Assembly: GCA_029817715.1 (NCBI GenBank)
Contig: JARUPY010000602.1
Span: forward strand, 2,497,501-2,561,500
Source: Melastoma dodecandrum
Lineage: Eukaryota > Streptophyta > Magnoliopsida > Myrtales > Melastomataceae
Length of the DNA stretch: 64,000 bases
Direction: 5' to 3'
Within the stretch, counting starts at the first letter, position 1, and every line of letters starts with the position of its first letter. The notes below the pieces were generated by a model. That model did no database searches and was not told where the DNA came from. It worked only from the letters and a program-made list of their open reading frames with translations. Positions 12,870-24,212 of the stretch are shown here, in pieces. A program made the position numbers and the translations under genes.

Positions 12870-13091
12870 ATGAACGTCATGTGCGCGGAGACTGATTCCA
12901 GCACCAGGATCGTCCGCGAGGCCGGGGAAGACGGCCCCAAGGACGTCGTCGAGGAGGAAGGAATGGGAGAAGGAGAAGGGGACGGTGACGGTAACGGGGA
13001 AGCGGTGGGAGGGCCTTCGCAGCCGCAAGAGTCCTCCCGAGGTCGCCCCCTCCGAGACGCCGGCGCTCTCCACTCGCTGCCGTTGAACGAG
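12870..13091 (+). CDS. DTX53: Probable first exon of the DTX53-like MATE gene
   Basis: The frame from 12870 (MNVMCAETDSST) encodes 74 residues: an acidic stretch with GEGDGDGNGE, then SLPLNE. A GAG/GT donor falls at 13091/13092. An acceptor CAG ends at 14137, and both sides are in phase 0. Splicing would join SLPLNE to ASQELQSLMKIAGP, giving a 544-residue protein with the hydrophilic N-terminal tail common in this transporter group. A TATA box and CT-rich leader upstream support transcription in this direction. Against it, the acceptor lacks a strong pyrimidine tract, the region is GC-rich and open in other frames too, and the second exon has its own ATG at 14132. Confidence 0.5.
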
Positions 13092-14131
13092 GTCACGCTC
13101 GCGTTGTCTTGCTTCTTCATTTTGTTTTAGTGTCGGAGGTCTCTTCTAATCCAACTGCACACACGCTCTTACAGCCTCGGATTGTTTCACGTTCCACGTC
13201 ACGATACGGTCAGACGAATAAGCACTAAATATATTCACCAAATTATTTGACTCCTTCACATATCGAACTATTCCTTTCTAAAACATGCCGTCGGTCGGTC
13301 TATATTACATTTGAAGACATCATCTGTTGGTTTTAAATTTTCACATTCGGCCGACACCCGAGTCAATGCGGTTTGGACATCGTAACTTTTGTTTGGGTAA
13401 TAAGCACATGAAAATTCCATGGTTTAAAGCTTGAGGGAGGGGTGGGTGGGTTCTACCATTTCTTTTTCTTTGTATTTTCTTATTTTGCGGAGAAAAATTT
13501 CGGGCTTGTTGGGTTTAAAGGAGACAGCTTCGCCTATAACTCCCGTTAGTTGATAAAATTGTAAAATAATTGGTGTATTGGCATTAGAGATATAAGTAAA
13601 AGGGAAAAAATGTTTTACTTCACCAAACTTTTGTATGCTAGAGTAGTTTATTGCGATAGTGACTCTTTCTTTTTCGGTGCTGATATTCCAATAATCTTTT
13701 TGGTATGGAAATGTATAGGAAATATCATGGGGTGGGGGTTGATTATATTGTTGAAGGTGGGATCAATCATATGACAAACTTAAAAGCCCATTTTGATCAA
13801 AGACATTTTGAGCTTTTTTTTCTCTTTATGAATTATTTAATTTGGGAGGACCACGAGTTTATTTATTTATTTATTTTCCATAAGAAGATTAGAATTTTTC
13901 CAACACTTCCCCCATTGGCCTAATACCTCAACTTTTTTGCAACTTTGGGAAAATTATTAATAATAATTTATATGTAAAGGGGAGGTTCACTCCTAGAGTT
14001 AATGACCTGGTTTTTTTTATAAGTTGTTGTCTTTTTACAAGTTGACAATAAAATTTATCAAGTTATGTTATTAGTAAAAGAAAGTCATGCGCATTCGTGT
14101 TAGAGATGAAGTAATTATGGTTATGATAGTG

Positions 14132-15550
14132 ATGCAGGCCTCGCAGGAACTACAGTCCCTGATGAAGATCGCGGGGCCGATCGTGATGACCACGATGTTG
14201 ATATTCTCGCGGTCGGTCATCTCCATGCTCTTCCTAGGCCACCTCGGGAAGCTGGAGCTCGCCGGGGGTTCCCTGGCCCTTGGGTTCGGGAACATCACCG
14301 GGAACTCGGTTATAAAGGGACTCGCGATAGGGATGGACCCTATCTGTGGCCAGGCCTTTGGGGCTAAGAAATGGTCCGTGCTAAGCCAGACCTACCAGAA
14401 GACAAGCTGCCTGTTGCTTCTGGTATGCATCCCGATTTCAGTCCTGTGGCTCAACATCGAGCCCATTTTCAACAAATTAGGGCAAGACCCGGAAATCACG
14501 AGGTATGCCCAGGTCTACATGATCTATTCCATCCCGGAGCTGTTTGCTCAGGCTTCGTTGCATCCCCTGAGGACGTTTCTTAGGACGCAAGGCTTGACAA
14601 CCCCATTGACCATCGGTTGCTTGTGGTCGGTCGTGTTGCACCTGCCGATTAATTACTTCCTAGTCATTTACATGGGGATGGGAGTGAAGGGCGTGTCGTT
14701 GGCCCTTGCTTTGAACACGATCAACCTCAATCTCGGTCTCGTTGCGTATGTGACTTTGTCAGAGAAGCCCATCAAGCCCTGGCACGGCGTCACGTTCCTC
14801 TCGTTATTCCAGGGGTGGAGGCCACTACTCATGTTGTCTCTCCCAAGTTGTCTTTCGGTGTGCCTGGAGTGGTGGTGGTATGAGATCATTTTGTTTCTAT
14901 GTGGCCTGCTGAGTGATGCCATGGCAGCAGTTGCAGCAACCGGTATCCTGATACAGACGACCGGGTTATTGTACACGTTCCCATTTTCCGTGAGCTCGGG
15001 GTTGTCTGCTAGGGTTGGGCAAGCATTAGGTGCGGCACAGCCATCACACGCGCAACTTATTGCTATTGTCGGGATAATGGTCTCCGTCGCCTACGGTTTG
15101 GCCGCACTAGTGTTCACATTCGTGATAAGGTCAGTCTGGGGACGGATCTACACCGAGGAGCCACAGATCCTGAAGCTCGTATCAGCCGCTCTGCCGATAA
15201 TAGGGCTGTGCGAGGTGGCAAACTCGATGCAGACATCGGCGTGCGGGGTGTTGACAGGGACGGCGAGGCCCAACATCGGCGCCCGGATAAACCTCTTGTC
15301 CTTCTACTTGGTGGGTTTGCCGGTGTCGGTTGCGGCGACGTTTGGGCTGAGGCTGGGATTCCAGGGGATGTGGTACGGGCTACTGGCATCGCAGGTCTCG
15401 TGCGCGTCCCTAATGACTTATACCCTAATCAAAACCGACTGGAGGCATCAGGTGAAGAGGGCAAAAGAGCTGACGAGCGCAGTCGGCAATAGCAATAGCC
15501 TCGACGATGGCACGGACATAGAAACTGGGCTACTACAGTCGGATCAATGA
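14132..15550 (+). CDS. DTX53: MATE efflux transporter, DETOXIFICATION 53-like
   Basis: A single open frame of 472 residues from the ATG at 14132 (MQASQELQSLMKIAGPIVMT). It has the twelve-helix hydrophobic pattern of MATE proteins. Family motifs include LELAGGSLALGFGNITG, GLAIGMDPICGQAFGAKKW, LHPLRTFLRTQGLT, CLEWWWYEIILFLCGLL, GILIQTTGLLYTFPFS and ACGVLTGTARPNIGARIN. From memory the closest Arabidopsis relative is the DTX48-56 group, most like DTX53. Members export organic solutes or hormones in exchange for protons, at the plasma membrane or endomembranes; the substrate here is unknown. An in-frame codon at 14087 is also an ATG, but family alignment favours 14132 or a spliced start at 12870. 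The gene is GC-richer than its flanks. Confidence 0.9.
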   Translation: MQASQELQSLMKIAGPIVMTTMLIFSRSVISMLFLGHLGKLELAGGSLALGFGNITGNSVIKGLAIGMDPICGQAFGAKKWSVLSQTYQKTSCLLLLVCIPISVLWLNIEPIFNKLGQDPEITRYAQVYMIYSIPELFAQASLHPLRTFLRTQGLTTPLTIGCLWSVVLHLPINYFLVIYMGMGVKGVSLALALNTINLNLGLVAYVTLSEKPIKPWHGVTFLSLFQGWRPLLMLSLPSCLSVCLEWWWYEIILFLCGLLSDAMAAVAATGILIQTTGLLYTFPFSVSSGLSARVGQALGAAQPSHAQLIAIVGIMVSVAYGLAALVFTFVIRSVWGRIYTEEPQILKLVSAALPIIGLCEVANSMQTSACGVLTGTARPNIGARINLLSFYLVGLPVSVAATFGLRLGFQGMWYGLLASQVSCASLMTYTLIKTDWRHQVKRAKELTSAVGNSNSLDDGTDIETGLLQSDQ

Positions 15551-16179
15551 CAGAGACTAACTGGATCTCCGCATCGAGTAAATATAAGGGGAGCTAGGGT
15601 TTTCATTCAAATGGTTTTTTCATGTTGGGGCCATGGCCATTTCCTCCCCGCTAATTGTTTAGGTGGAACCTCCTCCTCCCTCTTTTGTTTTATTTTGATC
15701 CCTCTAATTGATGCCCCCACCCCACTTTCCTTTAACTTCGGATTTTCCAAAATAATTATACATACTATATTAATTTTTAAAATTCGCTAATAATGTTTAT
15801 ATTAGTGTTAGAAACACCGAATTTAGCTCTTTTAAACAGGTTTTGAAACATCTAAATTTTAAAAATCGAAAATTGATATTTCTAATAATTTTCGACGAAT
15901 TTTAAAAATGATTATGAATATCTTTCTACCAAAGGAAGAAAGCTCAAAATTCGACCCATATACTGGACTTTATATAGTTGGGACTTTGGCACACTGAGAA
16001 TGACCGAGGGTTAGGCCCAAATTAATTACATGGGCTTCAACTCATATGGGCCGATGGGAAGCCAGGAAAAACTCCTTCACATCACTACCTAACTTTGTTC
16101 CCATGGATCCCTGCCTACCTAAAAATCTTTAAATTTGCAGATTATCTTGTTTAGAAAAAAAGAAAACATTGGACTTTTT
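15551..16179. other. Intergenic DNA downstream of the MATE gene
   Basis: Contains the probable 3' untranslated region of the MATE gene, then AT-rich DNA. No gene seen. Confidence 0.4.
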
Positions 16180-16661
16180 TAGACCTGCTCAGTGGGCGGG
16201 TTTTGATAGATTTCGGGTAGTGTTTATTCGGACTAAACATTTTTATCAATTGTCCAAATCTGCCCAAGTATTAACGTCGGGTCGGCTTTTTGGGACTTAA
16301 AATTTTAAACCTAAAATCAGGCCCGACTCGAAACCACGATATAATATAATATAAAATTAAACATAATAAAGAAGAAAAATTAAGTCCATATAAATACTCT
16401 TTAATATACAAGTAAAAGTTGAAATTCTAAATTAAAAATAAACAAAAGTAAGAAACCCCATTTATTATTTTGACCGAGTTGGGGCGGGCAGTTAAGGTTA
16501 TTATTTTATTTATCCAAACCCGACCTAAAATTTAATTGTGCTTAAAAATCATAATAAAACACGGCACATTCGATAAATTATACTATCAAACTCACTCAAG
16601 TAACCGGCTGGTAGGTCGGTCCAATAGAGGGCCCGAGCCCATGAGCAGGTCTAGACTTTTT
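16172..16661. mobile_element. hAT-type MITE with 8-bp target duplication
   Basis: Terminal inverted repeats start TAGACCTGCTCA at 16180 and end with the complement at 16653, with similarity continuing for about 22 bp (GTGGGCGGG against TGGGCTCGGG). The element is 474 bp. Both ends are flanked by the exact 8-bp duplication GACTTTTT at 16172-16179 and 16654-16661. Eight-bp target duplications and short TIRs are the hallmark of the hAT superfamily. The interior is AT-rich with no coding capacity. Confidence 0.85.
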
Positions 16662-17803
16662 GCCCTCGATCAAGAGAAGTATGTGTTTTTTTTCTGTAGT
16701 TATAGGATATTGCGAATGATAATGAAAATCAAATAAGAAAAAAAGGAATGAAATTATGGAATACTAGAACACTACGTCAAGATGAAAACTTTTTCAAAGA
16801 TGCATGTTTAATCTTTCAATCAACCAAAGAAACAAACCGATTTGGGATACGAAAGGAGAAGTTTGTACGAAAATACGGTTAACTTTTTTAAAAAATTACT
16901 TCATACGGTTTATGTTTTGTAAATTATGAATATACCTTAACGCGTCCAAGGGAGAGTTTTGTAAACATGCTCTGGATCTTCTTGAGGTTGACACTTGTAA
17001 AAATATATAAAAGAATCGATAAATGGACGTAAAACTCGCTACACTAAAATATAATAAGGGGCGAGTTTGTTTATCTAGTAAAAAAAAACCGTTCCCGGTG
17101 AGAAACCAAGTTTATCTAATTATTAATGTCGAAAAATTACAAATATTAAATGAACGAATTTTGAAAACGCTCCTTATTTTAAAAACTCATCTAATGAATT
17201 TTCAAAATAAGCCTTCGAATGACACTAACTCTATTTTTTAAGGTGGGTTTTCCTCTTTTTAATTTAGGGTTGCGTCTTAAAAATGTACCACTTTTATGAT
17301 AAATGCATATTATTCTTTTTATAAATATTTTTTTAAAATTAATCGTATTTTTTAAAAAAAAAGAAAAAAACGTCGGGTACAGCGCAGAAGACCGGAGCGA
17401 AGGACTCTGAACTCAGACTGACCGAGAGAAAGGACATCCAATCTGCTTTTTCCTTGTCCCCCCACCCCCCTCATTTCCATTTTCCAGGACTGACAAGTCA
17501 GTGCCTTTAATTTCCTTCGTCCCTTGTCCGAAAACTAGGAATCCCACGTATCCCCAGCTCTTCGCCGGCGAAATCCCCACCGACCCACTTCACATTCCTG
17601 TGATCACGACTTGCTCGGATATACGGGTACCCGATTGCCAAAAAGTGGTAGCCGGGTGTGGGATCGGTAGGGGTATCTGAGGTTCTGTCAAAAATCGACT
17701 CTTTAGGGTTTAGGGAAGGAAGGATTGTTGGGGTTGGCGGTGGTGCTGCTGCTGATGCTTGGGGCGTGATGCTGGTGGCGGCATAGGGAAGTGGAAGGAA
17801 AGG
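16662..17803. other. Intergenic DNA and 5' leader of the CAD1-like gene
   Basis: AT-rich to about 17370, then a GC-richer stretch that is probably the 5' untranslated region of the MACPF gene starting at 17804. No separate gene recognised. Confidence 0.4.
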
Positions 17804-20800
17804 ATGAGCGGGTTGGCCACCGTGGGGGCGCTCAGGACGGCGGAGAATGCTGCAGAGGCGATTGGGAGGGGGTTCGATGCGAACAATGATACCAGGCTGT
17901 TGTATTGCAAAGGAGGCGGTGGGGGTGGGAGGGGGAGGTTGGTGGAGGTTGATGAGGAGCATGTTAGGGATTTGTGGGTGTACGATGATGTTGTGGTGGG
18001 TAATGTGTCGAGGGATATCGGGGTTTCACAGGTTTCTGGAGGGAGGCAACAGTCGGGGATTTGTACCTTTCTCGAGGTGTGGTGTGATGAATTTGGTTTC
18101 GCTTGACTGAATGTGATTCTGGGATCAGTTGTTTGTGGGGAACCCTTGCTCTTCTTAAATAGCAATTCTCCACTCTGGGCACAGATTCAGTGGATTTTGA
18201 TTGAGGACATTTCATGACTGTAGAAAATGTTTCTATGAAAAGTGTTGTGACATTGATAATGTGTACTATTCGGTTGTGATTTTGTAGTTGAGGCATATTT
18301 TTCGGAGCCTTTGATCCGATAATTAGGAGGTTGAAACCTGTTATTGTGCTACAAATACAGAGCAGTTGTTGGAATGCCTGGGAACTGTTCACAGAATGTA
18401 GATTGGCTGGGAATGTGTTGTCTGTTTCTTCTAAGGAAGTATTAATCTGAATGCAGAAGTTGTTCGTCTTTAACTTTGTAGGAGATGCATGTAGTTTATT
18501 TAAACCTTTTTTGGCCCATTAAATTTACTTTTGTTATATTTGCCCAGATGGTGGAGTACTTCAATAAAAAGGCGGGTTTATCCAGCAGCCCTCCCCTGGG
18601 ATGTTTTAATTCTGTGTTCAGCTTTACTGGCTCGAAGCATATCGATTCTGTGGCCACGAAGACCCTCTCTGCGGATGGGTTTTACATCCCTCTTGCGAAA
18701 TTTGAGTTATGTAAATCCCCTTTAGGATTGAGAGAGTATGTGCGACGTGCCATCCCATCTTCATGGGACCCAGCGTCTTTGGCAAGGTACCAATGTTTTG
18801 ATTGTTCGTACTGTTAATCTGGAATTGTAGATAGACAAGATAATACAACGAATTTACTGTAATTCTCCCCTGCTTTTCTTGCATGCTCTAATTTCAGTAT
18901 TCCACCACTATTACCAAACTTGGTCTGTATTCTTTAAGCTGACATTTGACTTTTTCTAGGCAGAATTTCTCTTAATGCTTTCTTTTGATCCTCTTTTTAT
19001 TTAATCTAACTTTTTTTATGACAACTACCTGGCAGTTTTATTGAGAATTTTGGTACACACATCATCACTTCAGTGACCATTGGTGGAAAAGATATGGTTT
19101 ATGTTAAACAACACCAATCTTCACCTTTGACGGTGCTGGAGATAAAGAACTATGTGCAAGACTTAGGAAATCAGAGATTCTCTAATGCGGAAAGGCATAC
19201 GAGTTTGCCTCGTGGAAAAACCAGGGATAAGGCTAGTTCTAGAATATGAACTCTTGCTTCAGACATAACTCTTTTATTTTTATTTCTTTCTGCTTTTGTA
19301 TGTGCTGATCCATCCCTACCGTCCCTAACTCTCAACAGATTGTAGATCCTCACTTCAGTTCTCAAGGTATATACCCTCAGCCTTCTGGGGCACCATATCT
19401 CACAGGCAAAGAAGTAAGCAAACCTTTGTGCTCTCTAAAGTTGTTAAAATTTTCTAACGTGGATGACCAATGTAAAGAGAACATGGTTCTAGTATGATTG
19501 AACAATTGCCCAACAACTAATTCGATTAAGAATAACTGTTATGACTACAGGTCTTGGATATTAATGACGAACTAAATCATGTCAGAAGGTGCCAATGAAA
19601 ATTTGAACAGTCTAGTAGTCACATGACTCCCTTTAATAACCATCAGATTAGCTTATCCTTGCAAATTAGCAATATTAGTTTGTCCCTGTTTGCATAGTGC
19701 TCTCTTTCCGCAATTTGCTGTCAAGGCTTCCTCAATTTTTTGCTAGCTTCCTGAAAATTGGTAGATCTTTTATCGACGATGCTATTTTGCCTTATTAGAC
19801 AAGTCTTTTGTTCTCTAATGGAACATCATGGTTGTCATTTGTTTACGAATAGCTATTGAGAAGTGATCTTGATCATTGAAATTTGTCATCTTAACCATGC
19901 CGTGAATATCATAACTGTCAGCAGTTAAATAACGGTGCTAAGTAAAAGTTTTTACACCAAATTGAGCCATTTATTGCTGCTTTTCCTTTCTCCATGGAGA
20001 AACCATCAAGATGGGAGGCTTATTTATTGGACGTACAGTTTTAAATTGACTTGGTAGTGACACACCATGTTCTATGCTTAAGTCACTACAAACACAAACT
20101 ATGGTCATTTTGCCTGATATCTCCTCTCTCCCTTTCATGTGATTTCATAATATAATTTTAATGATTGACTATAACAAATACTACTTTAGGACGTTACCGT
20201 TATTTTCAGAAGGCGGGGAGGAGATGATTTAGAACAAAATCATGTTCAATGGGCGGGGACTGTCCCTTCATCTCCTGACATCATCGAGATGACTTTTTGC
20301 CCCATTACAGACCTCCTTGAAGGGCTACCTGGAAAGGAATACTTAGCTCGAGCCATCAATCTTTACCTTGAATGTGAGAAGAACTCTTCCCTGAAAATGA
20401 ATCGAAACCTTTCCCCTCATCTTTGACTATTGTCCACGAGGATGTCAAAATTGGCGATCAACTTTTGCAGATAAACCACAGATTGAAGAGCTGAGATACT
20501 TTTTGGAGTTCCAAATACCTCGAGTTTGGGCCCCTTCCTCAGACAAGATTCCCGGCATACAAAGGAAGGAACCTGTTTGCCCATCATTACAATTTAGTAT
20601 GATGGGCCAGAAACTTTATGTCAGTCAAGAGCAGGTTGGTGACAATTTTTCCTTGATAATATATCTGCCTTTTGATGCAATTGCTATCACATGCATATTA
20701 AGCTGCCCCCGTTTAGTTGGATGAGGTTAGTAAAATGAGTTTGACACCTTTATTCAGGGTTATTATTACATCGAAATCTGGCGCTAACTTGAATCAATAG

Positions 20801-22007
20801 TGTTTCTTTTCGTGGTAATCTTTCTTTTTGACAAATAACAGTTCCTGCAATATCCTACCAGAAAAAAAAAAAAACAGTTCCTGCAATATTATTCAGTGAA
20901 ATGGCTGCCATTGTATGCAATTTTTACTGGTGTTTGGCCATCTTGGGCTTTAGAACCTTATTTTGACGGGGGTGAACACTGCTAAATCAAATAATGCCTG
21001 TATTAGTCATTTGACAGTCTGAGTATTTGCAGAGGCAGTGTCAAACTAGCAATAAGAAAGTATAGATGTAAAGTGAAACAGTTTTCCCGATATGTGGGCA
21101 ATTCTTAGCACAACAACTAGTTGCAAGGGTTCAAGGCATGGTTACAAGCTCTTTGCATCGCCAGGCAAGGTCATGTACATATACGTAAATCCTTTCTTTA
21201 ACCTCAGTATTAGGGAACACTTTGTGCAATGGGAATGCTTGCTTACTATCTGAACTGTTCAACCGCCTAGCGCAGCTTGACGGAAATTAGTGTCTTTAAC
21301 CTGGGTTACACAGTTGGTTGTTTTACCTATCCAGTGATGTTTGCTGATGTCTGTGGTAATATGATGTTTAGGTATCAGTTGGAAGGAAACCTGTTATTGG
21401 GATAAGATTACGTCTAGAAGGTTCAAAGCTGAATAGACTATGCATACAACTCCAGCACCTTGCTTCTCTTCCGAAGATTTTCCAGCCGTATTGGGATGCA
21501 CACATAGCAATCGGCGCTCCCAAATGGCAGGGGCCGGAGGAACAAGACAGTCGATGGTTCGAGCCGGTGAAGTGGAAGAACTTTTCTCATGTGAGTACAG
21601 CACCTATTGAAAATCCAGAAAGCTTTGTCGGAGATGTTTCCGGCATCCAAATCGTGACCGGAGCTCAGCTGGGAGTGTGGGACTTTGGATCGAGAAACGT
21701 CCTATACATGAGACTTCTATACTCTTGCCTGCCCGGTTGCACCATCCGCAGGTCGAAATGGGACCATGCCCCCAACGAAAGGCCGAAAGACGCAGCGGAC
21801 CCAGGAAACAGTTCTGATTCCAGTGACTCAAGCTCAGGTTCAGGTGAGAAATCTAATGGTAACAAGTTGGCCAAGTTTGTGGATATGACGGAGATGGGTA
21901 AAGGACCTCAAGATCCTCCTGGCCATTGGTTAGTAACCGGCGGGAAGCTCGGGGTGGAGAAGGGGAAAATTGTGCTGAGAGTGAAATACTCTCTGTTGAA
22001 CTATTGA
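17804..22007 (+). CDS. CAD1: MACPF-domain protein, CAD1-like (negative regulator of plant cell death)
   Basis: Seven exons, all in phase: 17804-18076, 18548-18786, 19036-19231, 19339-19413, 20190-20373, 20471-20634 and 21372-22007 (588 residues). The N-terminus reads AIGRGFDANNDTRLLYCKGG. The MACPF core has VPSSWDP-like IPSSWDPASLA, then FIENFGTHIITSVTIGGKD with the family Y/F-G-T-H-x(6)-G-G signature. Later blocks are VIFRRRGGDDLEQ, FEPVKWKNFSHVST and VTGAQLGVWDFGS, and the end is VLRVKYSLLNY. The match to Arabidopsis CAD1, recalled from memory, is strong. CAD1 restrains salicylate-dependent cell death; whether plant MACPF proteins form pores is not settled. Intron 3 (19232-19338) has a GC donor (AAG/GCTAGT); intron 4 is 776 bp. 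Confidence 0.92.
19232..19338 (+). other. GC-AG intron in the CAD1-like gene
   Basis: Exon 3 ends GGGATAAG and the intron starts GCTAGT. It ends CTCAACAG before ATTGTAGATCC. Only this junction keeps the frame (RDK then IVDP); no suitable GT is nearby. Confidence 0.65.
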
Positions 22008-22776
22008 TACTTGTGGATGACATGTTTCTTTATGTTCTTCTGGCCTTGTGTTGTTTCGGTAGGTACATATGGGTTTACGATTTTGCTTTCTCTGTGTAGT
22101 GTATCCATAGTATTTTCGAATATCGGCAATCATATTCATGTTGTCCATCGGTATGCCCGCTCTCGCATAAGATGGATGTGCTTCTGCTCATATCCTGCTC
22201 TTCACAATCAGTTTGGCGATCAAAAGAACGGAGAATCTCTGAAAGCAAAATGCCGGGGTTAGCATTCAATCAATCGTCCCAAGTTGCATGCTTCCTTGTT
22301 TTTGTCTGCAGACAGAAAATTTTAGCTGGATCTTGTATGGCTTGTGGTTCCAATGAGTGAATTACCTGTGACCTCTGTCAAGGGGCAAACAACATTTAAT
22401 TCCCCCACTTCCCCCCTCCATTTTATCCTCATTTTTTTAAAATATTTGTTCAAATATTATTGATTTTTTTATGTAAAACATTTACCCTTTTTTTTATAGA
22501 TATTATGCCTTTTTTAATACCCAAAAAATTCCCTGTTTATATGGTATTGTTAGTGATGATGGTAATCTAATACTACCGAAAATTAGCATCCCTTTTCAAT
22601 GGAAACCCAAACTTTATAACATGACAAGGTTCGTTCCCTGATCTATCTATCAACCGATAACCCCCAAAGCAAAACTTGCTTTGCATTAAATTCCACCCCA
22701 TCTTCGACCCCCTTCTATTTAAACCTTGGCTCCAAATTGTTATGCTCACCCCATAACACACACACACACACACAAG
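22008..22776. other. 3' region of the CAD1-like gene and promoter of the LTP gene
   Basis: About 400 bp of mixed-composition DNA that probably holds the 3' untranslated region, then a T-rich stretch, then the LTP promoter with TATTTAAA at 22716-22723. An AC dinucleotide repeat lies in the LTP leader (22757-22773). Confidence 0.5.
22716..22723 (+). promoter_or_regulatory. TATA box candidate of the LTP gene
   Basis: TATTTAAA 54 bp before the ATG at 22777, followed by a short leader with an AC repeat. Confidence 0.5.
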
Positions 22777-23219
22777 ATGGGCATCGCCAAGTTGACGTGC
22801 CTACTAGCGCTGATCGTTCTGATAATGGCAGCGTCGGCCCCCGAGGCCGAATCCGCCGTCACCTGCAACCTGGTGACGGTGAGCGTGGCCCCATGCCTTG
22901 GATACTTGAGGGCCGGAGGCAGGGTACCCGCTGCTTGCTGCGGGGGAATCAGGACCCTTGTAAGGGCTGCCAGGACCACCCGAGACCGTCAGATGGCCTG
23001 CAGGTGCCTAAAGTCGGCCTCGAGGCTCATCAAGGGACTTAACCTGGGGCGTGCTTCCTCGCTGTCGGGCCGCTGCCATGTTAGGATCCCATACAGGATC
23101 AGCCCGTCGGTTGACTGCAGGAGGTATATGTACAATGCATACGGGCGTGCGAATGGATCAGTAACTAGAAACTTCGTGTGGTTAACCTTCTGATGGCGTT
23201 TGGTTGCAGGGTGGGCTGA
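22777..23219 (+). CDS. Type I non-specific lipid transfer protein
   Basis: A secretory signal peptide (MGIAKLTCLLALIVLIMAAS...AESA) is followed by a mature protein with eight cysteines in the exact type I spacing: C-x9-C-x13-CC-x19-CxC-x22-C-x13-C. The unspliced frame runs to 23193 with a 24-residue tail not seen in this family. A GAG/GT donor at 23123/23124 and CAG acceptor at 23209 define an 86 bp intron four codons before the stop, where type I LTP genes often have one. Splicing gives DCRRVG and a normal length of 118 residues. Exons: 22777-23123 and 23210-23219. Such proteins bind lipids in the apoplast and serve in cuticle formation and defence. The mature protein is arginine-rich and basic. 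Confidence 0.9.
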
Positions 23220-24212
23220 GGATGCCGAGGATATTGGATGGATGGAGCTTCTTCTTATTGTATGTGATGAAAAAATATGAATGAAATAATGGACCCATCG
23301 AGAGGTTCGAAGGAGCGTGTTATTCTGGATGAATCAGTCACATGAAGCTATCATGTAATAATATTACATACAAGTAAAAGGCATTTCATATTCTACTGCC
23401 CAAATGATAGCCCTTTCCTTCGAATAATCCGAGTAAGAATAATGGTTTGTCCCAGTGGCCCAAAAGCATTCTTGCTTACCCCCGTTGTGTTTTTTTTTTA
23501 GAAGTTTTTCCCTAAATATATATATATATAATAATAGTGAGATAACTTGGTGGAAGTGGTGGTGTTATTGATGTAATGTCGGAATCAAATCCCACTTTTA
23601 AGATTACGTGACAATTGGAAAGACAGGCCAAAAAGGAATGCAGAAAGAGGGGGGGGGGGGGGTAAAGAACGATAACGTAAACCTTCGTCACGTGACTCTC
23701 ACGTGCGACCATCGTGACGTGTCGCGGTCTTCTTCCTTCCTCCCCACCCCCAGACACCCCCTCCATCCCAGCATGGCAAACGTCCGCCGTTACTGTTCCT
23801 GCTTCTGTGCTTCCCTTTTACTGGGCGGGGTAAAGTTTTTGCCTTTGTAGCTTGCAGGAGCTATTGTTTTGCTTAAAAGGGTTGCTTGCCATTGTGCCAA
23901 GCTGTTTTCCTCTAAATAAATGCTTCCATATTTTGTGCTAAAATTAAATTATAAACTCATATATTACACTTTTTAGGATGGTTGGCGTCCACGATTATAC
24001 AATAATGACATAAAAGTTGAGTGTTTAAAATTAATGAAAAAATGTCAAAGGAAGCCCAATCCCTAAGTAAAAAAAAAAAATGGTCTTCCTGGATTCAGTG
24101 GGGATGGAGTTAATTCCTGTGAGGGTATTTCTTGACCTTGGACATTCCCACTGAGTGGGCTTCCTCAAATACAAGCTCGCCTGTTTCTTGCAATTGACGC
24201 TTCCGAAATTTC
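23220..24212. other. Intergenic DNA with a cluster of ACGT-core sites
   Basis: Holds 14 G at 23649-23662 and three ACGT-core sites at 23687-23723. A short frame from 23773 (MANVRRYCSCFCAS) has no recognised product. Confidence 0.45.
23687..23723. promoter_or_regulatory. Cluster of G-box/ABRE-like sites
   Basis: GTCACGTGAC at 23687-23696, CACGTG at 23700-23705 and GTGACGTGTC at 23714-23723. Such clusters bind bZIP and bHLH factors in plant promoters. No intact gene follows; the nearest downstream sequence is the receptor pseudogene. Confidence 0.45.

Noticed and set aside
12807..13120. Minus-strand frames opposite the probable DTX53 exon 1
   Set aside because: Serine/proline low-complexity products typical of reading GC-rich DNA backwards; TATA and leader point to the plus strand.
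17507..18392. Overlapping minus-strand frames of about 150 codons
   Set aside because: They are antisense shadows of the CAD1-like first exon and leader; the products are proline/serine-rich without a domain.
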